Shown here: one piece after another, positions 34,015 to 42,555 of the stretch
Layout of the letters: every line of letters starts with the position of its first letter
Numbering within the stretch: position 1 is the first letter of the stretch
NCBI RefSeq assembly: GCF_030409305.1
Contig: NZ_JAUFPQ010000009.1
Coordinates: forward strand, 208,643-272,642
Length of the DNA: 64,000 bases
Reading direction: 5' to 3'
Source: Halomonas maura
GTDB taxonomy: Bacteria; Pseudomonadota; Gammaproteobacteria; Pseudomonadales; Halomonadaceae
Notes under the pieces: generated by a model
What the model saw: only the letters and a program-made list of their open reading frames with translations
Database searches by the model: none
What the model was told of the DNA's origin: nothing
Position numbers and translations under genes: made by a program

Positions 34015-35079
34015 GAGCGCCTCGAACTGCGGCAGCACGGTCTCCTTGAGGAACTGCTGGTAGTGGCGCGGCTCGATGGTCACCGGGGCCTGGTCCATGC
34101 GCGCGATCGCATCGGCCAGGCCCTTTTCGTTGTCGGGGGCCACCAGGAAGTCCGCGAGCTCCTGGGTCAGGATCTCCTTCGGCCCGCTGGGGCAGTCCAC
34201 GCTGATCACCGGGGTGTGCAGCAGTAGCGCCTCGATCAGCACCCGCGGCAAGCCTTCGGCATCCGAGGTCAGCAGCATGGCCTTGGCATGGCGGATGAAG
34301 GGATAGGGATTCTGGTGATAGCCGAGCAGCTGGACGCGCTCGCTCAATCCCAGTTCCGCTACCAGACGCCGCAGCTCGGCCTCGTGCTCCGGCTTGCCCT
34401 TGCCCATGATGGCCAGCGGCGTGGTGACCCCGCTGTCGGCATAGGCCCGCAGCAGCCGGTCGTGACGCTTGCGGGGCTCGATGGCCGCCACGCTCAGCAA
34501 GTACTCGCCGTCGGGCAGTGGCGCCGGCTCGTCGGCCATGGCCACGAAGGGCTCACGTTCGTAGGGATTGTAGATGGGCACGATGCGCTCGGCCTCGAGC
34601 CCCACGACGTCTTCCAGGTTGCCTTTCACCCCCTGGGAGACGGCGATGACCTGGCGCCCCCGGTAGAAACGCCGCACCTTGTCGAAGGCGCGTTCGCGCT
34701 TGCCGGGATCGCTGAACTTGGCCGAGACGTCCGATTTCACCCAGAAGTACAGATTGGGATGTGTCAGGTGGCGGGTGATCTTGTCGCAGGAGCAGGAGAT
34801 CACCACGTCCGGCCGCCAGGCCTCGAGGGCCTTGGCGATCCGCGCGGCCTGCCACTTCTCGGTCAATACCGTGCTGGTCGCCTTGGTGACGCGGGTCACC
34901 ACGGCGAGATCCTCGATATCCAGCCCCTCGGGCAAGCGATGCTCGATCCGCTCGCGCAGGGTGAAGACCTTCACCGTGTGGCCACGCTGGCGCAATTGGT
35001 CGGCGGTGTAGAGCAGTGATTTCTGGGCGCCGCCGCCGTAGAGGTCCTCGATGACGAAGGCGAAGCGTTTGCGAGCCAT
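34012..35079 (-). CDS. GT4-family glycosyltransferase (divergent from the main cluster)
   Basis: The product has 355 residues. N-terminus FAFVIEDLYGGGAQKSLLYT with the GT4 glycine-rich loop; then VVISCSCDKITRHLTHPNLY. Donor domain: EYLLSVAAIEPRKRHDRLLR, PLAIMGKGKPEHEAELRRLV, and AMLLTSDAEGLPRVLIEALL with E-x7-E. It is similar in layout to heptose/core and O-chain GT4 enzymes. Transcribed on the minus strand together with the KdkA-like kinase, so it may act on the LPS core rather than the main repeat unit. Its TAA stop is made by the terminal TTA of the inserted repeat element, so the original C-terminus may have differed. Confidence 0.88.
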   Translation of the reverse strand: MARKRFAFVIEDLYGGGAQKSLLYTADQLRQRGHTVKVFTLRERIEHRLPEGLDIEDLAVVTRVTKATSTVLTEKWQAARIAKALEAWRPDVVISCSCDKITRHLTHPNLYFWVKSDVSAKFSDPGKRERAFDKVRRFYRGRQVIAVSQGVKGNLEDVVGLEAERIVPIYNPYEREPFVAMADEPAPLPDGEYLLSVAAIEPRKRHDRLLRAYADSGVTTPLAIMGKGKPEHEAELRRLVAELGLSERVQLLGYHQNPYPFIRHAKAMLLTSDAEGLPRVLIEALLLHTPVISVDCPSGPKEILTQELADFLVAPDNEKGLADAIARMDQAPVTIEPRHYQQFLKETVLPQFEAL

Positions 35080-35513
35080 GCTGTCGTCCTGCTATGGCCC
35101 CCGGGCACTGGCGTGGCGGGGGAGAGATCCATGGTCGCCGTGCGTCTCTCACGGCGCGAAAGGCCGGCATTCTAGCATGGCCGGCGCCGGCGGTTGATGG
35201 TCGGGTGCGATGATCCGGTCGGTACCGCCCGATGCGGTGCCGTGTCGTCCGGCGCCGCTCCGCGCCACGACCGGCGGTGCCAGCGCCCGGCGAGTTGCGC
35301 CATGAGATGCCTCGCCGACTGCCAGGCCCCTCCGGGGCATCCCGGACGGGCCGTCAGGACTACTCATTACTCAATGCGTCCTGATGCTTACCTCCTGTTA
35401 TTCGCCTGTCATCTCAGACCATTTTGGCAGCCTGGTCGATGGGTATATCCCACCCATCTCGTCGGAGAAGAATCCCTCTGTGAACACTCTGTAACTTCGT
35501 AAGCTGAAGTTAA
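35080..35513. other. Long intergenic region between divergent glycosyl genes
   Basis: About 640 bases separate the minus-strand glycosyltransferase from the plus-strand WbpM-type gene (35080-35718). A short stem AACTTC/GAAGTT lies at 35493-35511. The stretch ~35350-35560 is AT-richer and is the likely promoter area, but I see no hexamer pair good enough to call. No convincing gene. Confidence 0.4.
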
Positions 35514-35571
35514 CCACCCCGTGACGCTCTGTGACATAAGGTACCTTCATGCTACGGAGCGTGCGGGGTGG
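35514..35571 (+). promoter_or_regulatory. Leader inverted repeat upstream of the WbpM-type gene
   Basis: The left arm CCACCCCGTGACGCTC (35514-35529) pairs imperfectly with the right arm GGAGCGTGCGGGGTGG (35556-35571) across a ~26-base loop. The loop contains the palindrome AAGGTACCTT. It ends ~150 bases before the ATG. It could be an RNA switch-like leader, an attenuator, or an operator; the sequence does not distinguish these. Confidence 0.4.
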
Positions 35572-35718
35572 TACCACTCAGCGGTGCGGCAGGGAGCTAG
35601 CCGATGGAAGAGCGCCCCTGGGTGGCCGCGTCGCAAGCCTCAAGTCAGAGACGCGTTGAGCATGGTTGCGCAACTTGAAGCTCGCGGAACGATGCGGGCT
35701 CCGGCAGGGGACACAACA

Positions 35719-37713
35719 ATGATGGGACTCGAGACGCTGGTCAGGATGCCTCGCCGCTGGAAGCGCGCATTGTTGCGACTGATGGATGCGCTGTTGATGG
35801 CGTTCTCCCTGCTGGTGGCGTCATTGCTGGTGCGTAATGATGGCTCCCTGGGTGATGGGGGAGGCTGGTTGCTACTCGGTGTGGCGATTGCCGCTTCCCC
35901 CTTGATCTTCCAGCTCCTGGGGGTGTATCGCGTTGTCCTGCGCTTCATGCACCTGCGCTTCATGGTCTCGCTGGTGTCAGGTGTGGGCCTGGTGTCCGCC
36001 TGCCTCCTGGTCATCGACCAGTTGGCCGGCTGGCCCGTGGCCTGGCAGGCCGTTCCCGTGTTCGCCATGCTGGCCATCCTCGCGGTGTCCGGGCTCAGGC
36101 TGCTGCTTCTCGAGCTTTATCTGTTGAGTCGTCACCATCCCCGCAAGCCGGTCATCATCTATGGCGCCGGCGTCGCGGGTTGCGAGCTGGCGCGTGCCCT
36201 GCATCACGGTGGTCTGTATCGGCCCTGTGCCTTCGTCGATGACTGGCGTGGCTTGCAGGGATCGCTGGTGGAGGGGTTGCCGGTATACAGCCCCGAGCAA
36301 CTCGAGAACCGGATCGAGCAACTGGGCATCGAACTGGTGCTGCTGGCGATTCCCAGCGCGCCGCGTTGTCGTCGGCGCCAGATCCTCGAGCAACTGGAGA
36401 GGCTCTCGATCCCGGTGCAGACGATTCCGGGTTCGGAGGACCTGGTCTCGGGACGATCACGCATCGCGGATACCTGTGACGTGCAGGTCGAGGATCTGCT
36501 GGGACGCGATCCCGTGCCGCCCTTTCCCGAGCTGATGACGGCCAATATTCGCGACAAGGTGGTCATGGTCACCGGGGCAGGGGGCTCGATCGGCTCCGAG
36601 CTGTGTCGTCAGATCCTGGCGCAGGAACCGCGTGTCCTCGTGCTGGTGGACAACGCGGAACATGCCCTCTATGCCATCGAGCAGGAGTTGCAGCTGTGGG
36701 CAGGCAGGCACGGCAGTCGCGTTCGTCTGCGCGGGCTCCTGGCCTCGATCCAGCAGGGGGAGCGAATGCGCGAGATCCTGTCGAGCTTCGGTGTCCAGAC
36801 CCTCTACCATGCCGCGGCCTACAAGCACGTGCCGATCGTCGAATGCAACCTGGTGGAGGGCTTGCGCAACAATGTGTTCGGCACCCTCGCCCTGGCGACG
36901 GCGGCGGTGGAGGCGAGGGTGGAGACCTTCGTCATGGTATCCACCGACAAGGCCGTACGTCCCACCAACGTGATGGGGGCCACGAAGCGCCTGACGGAAC
37001 TGATCTGTCAGGCCTTCGCGGGTCGTCGCGACCTCGGTCATGGCAAGACCCGTTTCTGCATGGTGCGCTTCGGCAATGTGCTCGGCTCCAGCGGCTCGGT
37101 GGTCCCTCTGTTTCGTACCCAGATCGAGCGGGGGGGGCCCATCGAGGTGACCCACCCGGAGATTACCCGGTACTTCATGACCATTCCCGAAGCGGCCCAA
37201 CTGGTCATCCAGGCGGGGGCCATGGGCAGCGACGGGCAGGTGTTCGTCCTGGATATGGGCGAGCCGGTCCGCATCGCCGAGCTGGCCGCCAGCATGGTGC
37301 GACTCTCCGGGCTCGAAGTGAAGGACGACGACCATCCGGAAGGGGACGTCGAGATCCACTTCACCGGCTTGAGGCCGGGAGAAAAACTCTATGAGGAGCT
37401 GCTGATCGGTAGCGATGTCCAGGACACGCGTCATCCCAGGATCATGACATCCCGGGAGTGCTCCTGGGCCTGGCCCGAACTGGAGGCCTATCTCGTCGAA
37501 CTGCATGACGCCATGAGTACCTCGCAGCACCGCAGAATTCAGGAATTGCTGATAAAGGCCCCGCTGGGCTATTCGCCCGAGGGCGAGATGGTGGATCTGG
37601 TGTGGGAGGCGCAGCATGCTTCGTCGCCTCGCGCCCCGGTGACGCAGGAGGCCTCGACATCATCCGATTTGCGGCTTGTGCGGGAGAGGTTGAGATCCTC
37701 CGGCTCGGCGTGA
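35719..37713 (+). CDS. Membrane-bound nucleotide-sugar 4,6-dehydratase (WbpM/CapD/FlaA1 family)
   Basis: The product has 664 residues, matching WbpM-size proteins (~665). Four N-terminal helices (~20-125; LMDALLMAFSLLVASLLV) are followed by a CoA-binding-like domain (PVIIYGAGVAGCELARALHH). The C-terminal SDR domain has VMVTGAGGSIGSELCRQILA (residues ~283-302) and VSTDKAVRPTNVMGATKRLT, where Met replaces the usual catalytic Tyr, as known for this family. It makes UDP-4-keto-6-deoxy sugars, which lead to QuiNAc or FucNAc, the usual first sugars of a repeat unit. The ATG at 35719 with GGGGA upstream is preferred; 35662 is an alternative. Confidence 0.93.
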   Translation: MMGLETLVRMPRRWKRALLRLMDALLMAFSLLVASLLVRNDGSLGDGGGWLLLGVAIAASPLIFQLLGVYRVVLRFMHLRFMVSLVSGVGLVSACLLVIDQLAGWPVAWQAVPVFAMLAILAVSGLRLLLLELYLLSRHHPRKPVIIYGAGVAGCELARALHHGGLYRPCAFVDDWRGLQGSLVEGLPVYSPEQLENRIEQLGIELVLLAIPSAPRCRRRQILEQLERLSIPVQTIPGSEDLVSGRSRIADTCDVQVEDLLGRDPVPPFPELMTANIRDKVVMVTGAGGSIGSELCRQILAQEPRVLVLVDNAEHALYAIEQELQLWAGRHGSRVRLRGLLASIQQGERMREILSSFGVQTLYHAAAYKHVPIVECNLVEGLRNNVFGTLALATAAVEARVETFVMVSTDKAVRPTNVMGATKRLTELICQAFAGRRDLGHGKTRFCMVRFGNVLGSSGSVVPLFRTQIERGGPIEVTHPEITRYFMTIPEAAQLVIQAGAMGSDGQVFVLDMGEPVRIAELAASMVRLSGLEVKDDDHPEGDVEIHFTGLRPGEKLYEELLIGSDVQDTRHPRIMTSRECSWAWPELEAYLVELHDAMSTSQHRRIQELLIKAPLGYSPEGEMVDLVWEAQHASSPRAPVTQEASTSSDLRLVRERLRSSGSA

Positions 37714-37942
37714 CGTGGGGGGCGGCCATGGACGTGCAGCGTAACAACAATTGGCTTTGCCGAGGTCCTTCTCCCCGCCGGGGTAAGGCCACCGCGGCTG
37801 CCTGGCGGTCGCGATGGCTCCCGAGTATTGGGGAAACGCATCCGCCGGGTATCGTTCGCTTCGCGCCTCTCCAGTGTCATGTCACACCTCGAGGTGGCCG
37901 ATGTGGACATGGACTTGATGCCAAGCGGTCGATGAGCGGCGA

Positions 37943-38890
37943 ATGCCCGGGGTCGCGAAGATGAGCCTGGGAGACGTGGGAGATCATCAGGCTGACGAGT
38001 CGGGCTGTGGGCAGTTCGAGGGCAGCACGATCCTGGCGCTGCAACCGGTGCTTCTGGACTGGGGGGAAACGCTGCCCCCGCCGGGGGTCGTCCTGCAGTC
38101 GCAAGAGATCCATCTGCCAACGAGCGCCTGGCAATACCTGGTCTTGCAGCTGGCGCCGATACCGCCCACCTGGCCGCACGATACGCAAGGTGGCTGCACC
38201 CTCAGCGTCAAGCGGCTGGTACTGGCGGCGGGGATGCCGTTACCCCCGCGCTTCAGTGATGACGGCTGGTTGTTGCTGACGCATTGGCCGGACGTCAAGG
38301 CGATGTCCTCGCTGTTGTTCAATCCCAATGGGGTGCATTTTCTGGTCAATGCTCGGCATCGACGCTATCGACACCTATGGCCTGAAAGAATCTCTCAATT
38401 TCAGGCGTTTCTCTCCAGCCAGGAGCTCGAGGCATCGCGAGTGGTCTTTGCGGGCTGCCTGGTGCTGGAGCTCTATGGCATCCGTCGCGCCAGGGTGATT
38501 GGCTATCTGGCGCTGGACGCCGTTTCCCACGCGGTGTCGCCGTTCATCTCCCAGGAGGCGGCAGCGACCAAGGGCGGCATCGACAAGGTCGAGTTGATCA
38601 CCGATGCGCGTCACCACTTCGAGGTCGATGGCTTCAGGGTCATGGCCTTCGGGCAGCTTCAGCGCTTGAAGCACCATCGACGTAACCTGCAGGATCGCAA
38701 CGACCTGGCCATGATGGCGGCGCTGGAAGAGGGGCGGAGCGGGTACCTGTGGCTGGGGCGGTGTATCGATCTCGTGCTGGTAGGCGCCATGTCAGGGCGG
38801 CGGGCATGCGCGCGTCTGGCCCGGTCTCTCGGGCGACGTGGCCTGCTGAAGCGGCTGAGGGGGCGGGGGAAGAGATCTCGCGGCGGCTAG
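37943..38890 (+). CDS. Unknown protein of a polysaccharide-locus type, possibly nucleotidyltransferase-like
   Basis: The product has 315 residues, no signal peptide or membrane helix, and a basic C-terminus (RLRGRGKRSRGG). I do not recognise a named domain. The middle (FAGCLVLELYGIRRARVIGY, then LALDAVSH) and the later IDKVELITDARHHFEVDGFR resemble, from memory, capsule-locus proteins with LALYGLRE--DIDYL and YNP--HF-F-G-KF segments. Those look like minimal nucleotidyltransferase folds, but here the expected Asp pair is not intact. Start is uncertain: ATG 37943 or 37961. It lies 229 bases after the WbpM-type gene. Context suggests a part in surface-sugar synthesis. Confidence 0.55.
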   Translation: MPGVAKMSLGDVGDHQADESGCGQFEGSTILALQPVLLDWGETLPPPGVVLQSQEIHLPTSAWQYLVLQLAPIPPTWPHDTQGGCTLSVKRLVLAAGMPLPPRFSDDGWLLLTHWPDVKAMSSLLFNPNGVHFLVNARHRRYRHLWPERISQFQAFLSSQELEASRVVFAGCLVLELYGIRRARVIGYLALDAVSHAVSPFISQEAAATKGGIDKVELITDARHHFEVDGFRVMAFGQLQRLKHHRRNLQDRNDLAMMAALEEGRSGYLWLGRCIDLVLVGAMSGRRACARLARSLGRRGLLKRLRGRGKRSRGG

Positions 38891-38906
38891 CGGTGCAGCC
38901 CCGGGA

Positions 38907-39368
38907 TCATGGCAGGGAAAGCCACAGCGCCACTACGCTCATGGTCGCCAGGAAGGCTGCCAGGCCGAGCCGGCCGTTGGGCAGGCGTGACTCACCCGAC
39001 TGGGTGATCTCGGGGTTGTCCGGCGCGTAGCGGATCGTCATGAGCGTCCCGGGTGGCGTCCGGCCGGCGTGGGCGACCGCGGCTTGCCGGCGGGTGAAGG
39101 AGGGAACGCCGTCGAAGCGGCCATTGTCCGAGCGATAGGTGCGCCCCTTGGCCTGGAAGGTGAAATGCACCCGCGCCAGGAAGCGACGCGGCTGGTCGTC
39201 ACCCTCCCGACGATGGGCGTGGCCGTGAACGGCTTCCACTTCGCAACGGGTCACCCGGGCCTCGGCGCTGGGCCAGCGGTTGACGTCGCGTCGCCGCCAG
39301 GCGCCATGGCCGGCGACTGCGGCGCCCAGGCCCGCGGCGAGGGCGATGAATGGCGCGATATCAGGCAT
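38907..39368 (-). CDS. DUF3592 family membrane protein
   Basis: The product has 153 residues. An N-terminal helix (IAPFIALAAGLGAAVAGHGA) and a C-terminal helix (LGLAAFLATMSVVALWLSLP) flank a small beta-rich domain. The domain has the DUF3592 pattern (WPSAEARVTRCEVE near the start; FTFQAKGRTYRSDNGRFDG; GTLMTIRYAPDNPEIT). Function is unknown. It is encoded divergently from the TerB-like gene with only 14 bases between start codons, so they share a promoter region. Confidence 0.82.
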   Translation of the reverse strand: MPDIAPFIALAAGLGAAVAGHGAWRRRDVNRWPSAEARVTRCEVEAVHGHAHRREGDDQPRRFLARVHFTFQAKGRTYRSDNGRFDGVPSFTRRQAAVAHAGRTPPGTLMTIRYAPDNPEITQSGESRLPNGRLGLAAFLATMSVVALWLSLP

Positions 39369-39382
39369 GCTCGGAGCTCACC

Positions 39383-39841
39383 ATGATCGAATCCCTGCAA
39401 CGACTCTTCCAGGACATGATGGCGGCTGGCGAGGCTCCTGAACAGGGGGAGCCCACCCTGGCGCTGGCCACCGCGGTGCTGCTCTGCGAGGTGGCGCGGG
39501 CCGACTACCAGCTGAACGATGCCGAACTGGCGCACCTGAGGGCAGTCCTCGACCAGCGCTTCGCCCTCGATGCGCCGGCCCTGGACGCCCTGCTCGTCCG
39601 GGCGAGGGAGGAGGTCGAAACGGCGGTCGACCACCATCGCTTCGTGCGCAGCGTACGGGAGCACTGCGACTACGCCGAGCGCTTCGATCTGGTCCGCCTG
39701 ATGTGGTCCCTGGCCCTGGTGGATGGCCACAAGGACCCGCTGGAGGAGCACCGCATCCGCCGTCTCGCCGAGCTGCTGCACGTCAGTCATGGTGACTTCG
39801 TGCGTGCGAGGCTCGCCGAGGAGGAGGCCGCTCGGCGCTGA
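39383..39841 (+). CDS. TerB-like (COG4103) protein
   Basis: The product has 152 residues, soluble and all-helical. LALATAVLLCEVARADYQLN carries the acidic metal-binding-like segment, followed by DAELAHLRAVLDQRF, and LMWSLALVDGHKDPLEEHRI repeats the pattern (D-G-x-x-x-x-x-E). These are hallmarks of TerB/DjlA-N folds, possibly binding metal. Function in this small family is not established; it is not evidence for tellurite resistance. Start at 39383; an upstream in-frame ATG at 39350 overlaps the divergent gene and is less likely. Confidence 0.75.
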   Translation: MIESLQRLFQDMMAAGEAPEQGEPTLALATAVLLCEVARADYQLNDAELAHLRAVLDQRFALDAPALDALLVRAREEVETAVDHHRFVRSVREHCDYAERFDLVRLMWSLALVDGHKDPLEEHRIRRLAELLHVSHGDFVRARLAEEEAARR

Positions 39842-39995
39842 CGGCTCGGCGACAGGGCTCGATCCGGTACTCGGCTGGAGCGCGATGGCCCTGACGCCTC
39901 GAGGACTGCCGCGCGTCTCGGTGCGCCGACTGGTATGATCGAGGCGGATCCGCCACGGTGGATCCGCTTATCGTTCAAGCCAAGGGAGGTGCAGG

Positions 39996-41237
39996 ATGGC
40001 GCGCGAGATCATCGTTCTGGGCGCCGGCATGGTGGGGGTGTCGGTGGCCTGGCACCTGGTCCGGCGGGGGCACAGGGTGACCCTGGTGGACCGCCGTCCC
40101 CCGGGGTCCGAGACCTCCTTCGGCAATGCCGGGATCATCCAGCGCGAGGCGGTGCGGCCCTATCCCTTTCCCCGGGATCTCGCCACCCTGTTGCGGGTGC
40201 TGCCCAACCGCCAGGTCGATATTCGCTATCGTCCCGGTGGCATGCTGCGCGCCGCCATCCCCCTGCTGCAGTACTGGCGAAACTCCTCCCCGCGGCGTTA
40301 TCGGGACATCGTCCCCGAGTACGCCTCCTTGATCGCCCTCTCGCTGGACGCCCATGCGCCCATGATCGAGGCCGCGGGTGCCGATTCGCTGGTGCGCCGC
40401 GAGGGCTGGCTGGAGGTCTTTCGGACCCGGGCGGCGCTCGAGGCGCGCCTCGAGGAGGCCCGTGACAACCAGGCCCGCTTCGGGGTTCGTCACCGTGCCC
40501 TGGATAGCGCGGACCTCGCCGACATGGAGCCGAGCCTGATGGAGGGCCTGGCCGGCGCCGTCCACTGGCTGGATCCCTGGACCGTCGCCGATCCGGGCGG
40601 CCTGGTCCAGGCCTATGCCCGTGCCTTCGTCGCCGAGGGCGGACGCCTGCTCGAGGCCGAGGTCGGCGAGGTGACGGGCACCTCGGATGGCTGGCGGGTG
40701 AGCGCCGGCGAGGAACGCCTGGCGGCCAGCGACGTGGTGATGGCCATGGGGCCCTGGTCGCGGGAGTGGCTGGCCAGGCTGGGGCGCCTGATACCGCTGT
40801 TCGTCAAGCGCGGCTACCACATGCACTATGGCAGCGTCGGCCAGGCGCACCTCAATCACTGGGTGATGGATGCCGAGGTGGGCTATCTGCTGGCGCCGAT
40901 GCGGGCCGGGATCCGCCTCACCACGGGCGCCGAACTGGAGCGCCTCGAGGCGCCCCCCCACCTGCGCCAGCTGGCCGCGGCCGAGGAGAGCGCCCGGCAG
41001 CTCTATCCCCTGGGAGAGCGCCTCGACCCCGCGCCCTGGAAGGGGGCCAGGCCCTGCACGCCGGACATGAAGCCGATCATCGGTCCCGTGGAGGGGCTGG
41101 CGGGGCTGTGGTGCGCCTTCGGCCACGGTCACCAGGGGTTCACCCTCGGTCCGGCCACCGGCCGGCTGCTGGCGCAGATGATGGACGGCGAGACGCCGGA
41201 GATCGAGATGCGGCCATTTCGGGTGGATCGCTTCTAG
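39996..41237 (+). CDS. FAD-dependent oxidoreductase, D-amino-acid dehydrogenase (DadA)-like
   Basis: The product has 413 residues. It has the FAD-binding motif IIVLGAGMVGVSVAWHLVRR at the N-terminus, the ETSFGNAGIIQ segment typical of DadA, and a C-terminal GLWCAFGHGHQGFTLGPATG that closes the FAD site. A DAO-fold middle has WTVADPGGLVQAYARAF. It probably oxidises D-amino acids or N-substituted glycines and passes electrons to the respiratory chain. GGAGG precedes the ATG. It is a single gene without alanine racemase next to it, so substrate is uncertain. Confidence 0.87.
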   Translation: MAREIIVLGAGMVGVSVAWHLVRRGHRVTLVDRRPPGSETSFGNAGIIQREAVRPYPFPRDLATLLRVLPNRQVDIRYRPGGMLRAAIPLLQYWRNSSPRRYRDIVPEYASLIALSLDAHAPMIEAAGADSLVRREGWLEVFRTRAALEARLEEARDNQARFGVRHRALDSADLADMEPSLMEGLAGAVHWLDPWTVADPGGLVQAYARAFVAEGGRLLEAEVGEVTGTSDGWRVSAGEERLAASDVVMAMGPWSREWLARLGRLIPLFVKRGYHMHYGSVGQAHLNHWVMDAEVGYLLAPMRAGIRLTTGAELERLEAPPHLRQLAAAEESARQLYPLGERLDPAPWKGARPCTPDMKPIIGPVEGLAGLWCAFGHGHQGFTLGPATGRLLAQMMDGETPEIEMRPFRVDRF

Positions 41238-41267
41238 GCCATCTCGAGCCCGGGCCGATGCCCGGCC

Positions 41268-41723
41268 TCAGGCGCTATTGGTGGGGCCCCGGCGAGCCCG
41301 CTCGCGGATGCGGCGCTTCTCCCTCGCCACGTGGTACAGCAGCTTGACCGCCAGGGTGACGATGAATACCAGCCAGCCGGCGGTGGCCAGCACGTTGAAC
41401 AGCAGCATCTTCTGCTCGCCGTTCAGCGGCGTGATCAGGTGATCGATCACGATCGCCAGCAGGAAGGCCAGGCTGAGGGGCAGGGCGAGGATATGCATCC
41501 ACATCTCGGTGCGTCGCTTGCGCACATGGTAGCGGCTGAGCAGCACCCGGATGGGGCGATGCACGAAGCTGATCATGATCAGGCTTCCCGCCATCAACAG
41601 CGCCGCCAGGGTCGGCTCGATGTTGTCGATGTACACCGAATAGCTCACCGACCAGTAGACCAGCAGCCACATCAAGCCGGCCAGGATGGCGACGAGATCG
41701 GCGTAGTAGCGTACCTTCGGCAT
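41268..41723 (-). CDS. Four-helix membrane protein, function unknown
   Basis: The product has 151 residues with four hydrophobic helices (VAILAGLMWLLVYWSVSYSV; LAALLMAGSLIMISF; LALPLSLAFLLAIVIDHL; NVLATAGWLVFIVTLAVKLL). The loops and C-terminus are strongly basic (REKRRIRERARRG). The positive-inside rule puts both ends in the cytosol. I do not recognise a family. Convergent with the DadA-like gene, 30 bases apart. Confidence 0.7.
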   Translation of the reverse strand: MPKVRYYADLVAILAGLMWLLVYWSVSYSVYIDNIEPTLAALLMAGSLIMISFVHRPIRVLLSRYHVRKRRTEMWMHILALPLSLAFLLAIVIDHLITPLNGEQKMLLFNVLATAGWLVFIVTLAVKLLYHVAREKRRIRERARRGPTNSA

Positions 41724-41886
41724 GATGCCTCCTCGCGTGGATCAGCGCGCATGATACGGCAGATCAGCGTTGGCTGACGAATTTGCGCGGCATGCCCCGT
41801 GCTTTTCGTGCGGGGGAAGGATGGTGCGGGCGCCGAAGCCGCCCCATGAAAGTGGATATAGAGACAGTAGAAGGTGCTCCTTCCAA

Positions 41887-42389
41887 CGCCTGCAAGCCTT
41901 CGAGTACGAGCCGGCGCCAAACGGCGAGCAGGTGCGAAGGAGGCGCCAGTTGGCCGGCATGGTGCGGTTCGTGTTCAATCGCGGCCTGGCGTTGCAGGGC
42001 GCACGGTGTGAGGCAGGCGACAAGCAGCTGGGCCATGCGGCCCTGTGCAAGGTACTCACCGGCTGGCGCAACAGCGCCGAGACGCCGTGGCTCAAGGATG
42101 CGCAGCAGTCGCTGAGCCGCAAGACCAGGTTCAGCCGCAGTTGGAAGAAGCCAAGGCCCATCGCGACGATCTGCACCAGGCGTCCGCCACGATCAGCCCC
42201 TGTTGTGTTCACGTTCAGCACGCGCTCGTGGTGCTGGAAGCGTTGCGGGTCGGCAACAAGTCGCGCTCGGCCAGAAGCAACATCGAAGCGCCGGGGCATC
42301 ATATCCGGGCGACACCCGGCCTCAATCGCTCGATACTCGACCAGGGCGGGTACGCGTCCCGCTGCCGGCTCGATTACCAGCTCGCCTGA
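41887..42389 (+). pseudogene. Internally deleted IS200/IS605 TnpB (OrfB)
   Basis: The N-terminal part reads RLQAFEYEPAPNGEQVRRRR, then VRFVFNRGLALQGARCEAGD and GWRNSAETPWLKDA, which is the TnpB start (FVFN-AL, W-LL-EWR-...-PWL). After a deletion it resumes in another frame with DDLHQASATIS and LEALRVGNKSRSARSNIEAP, then GLNRSILDQGGYASRCRLDY, which is the RuvC-II region and after. Most of the RuvC/zinc core is lost. No TnpA is present. It occupies the gap upstream of pyrC; whether an omega-RNA remnant exists cannot be judged. Confidence 0.8.
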
Positions 42390-42555
42390 AGGGGCGCGAG
42401 GCGGGACGGGCCGTCATGGCACTCCGGGGTGAGCAACGGCGGCGCTTCTTGGCAGGCAAACACATTCGCGTCCCGCCGCCGGGGCCGGTTCCGGTATACT
42501 GCCGCCAGCACCGGGTCCCCGACCCTCCCCCTGAAACGCCGAGACAGGACACGCC

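Noticed and set aside
37729..37964. 78-codon open frame between the WbpM-type gene and the next gene
   Set aside because: Its composition does not look coding, it has no recognised family, and it overlaps the start of the better supported gene at 37943.
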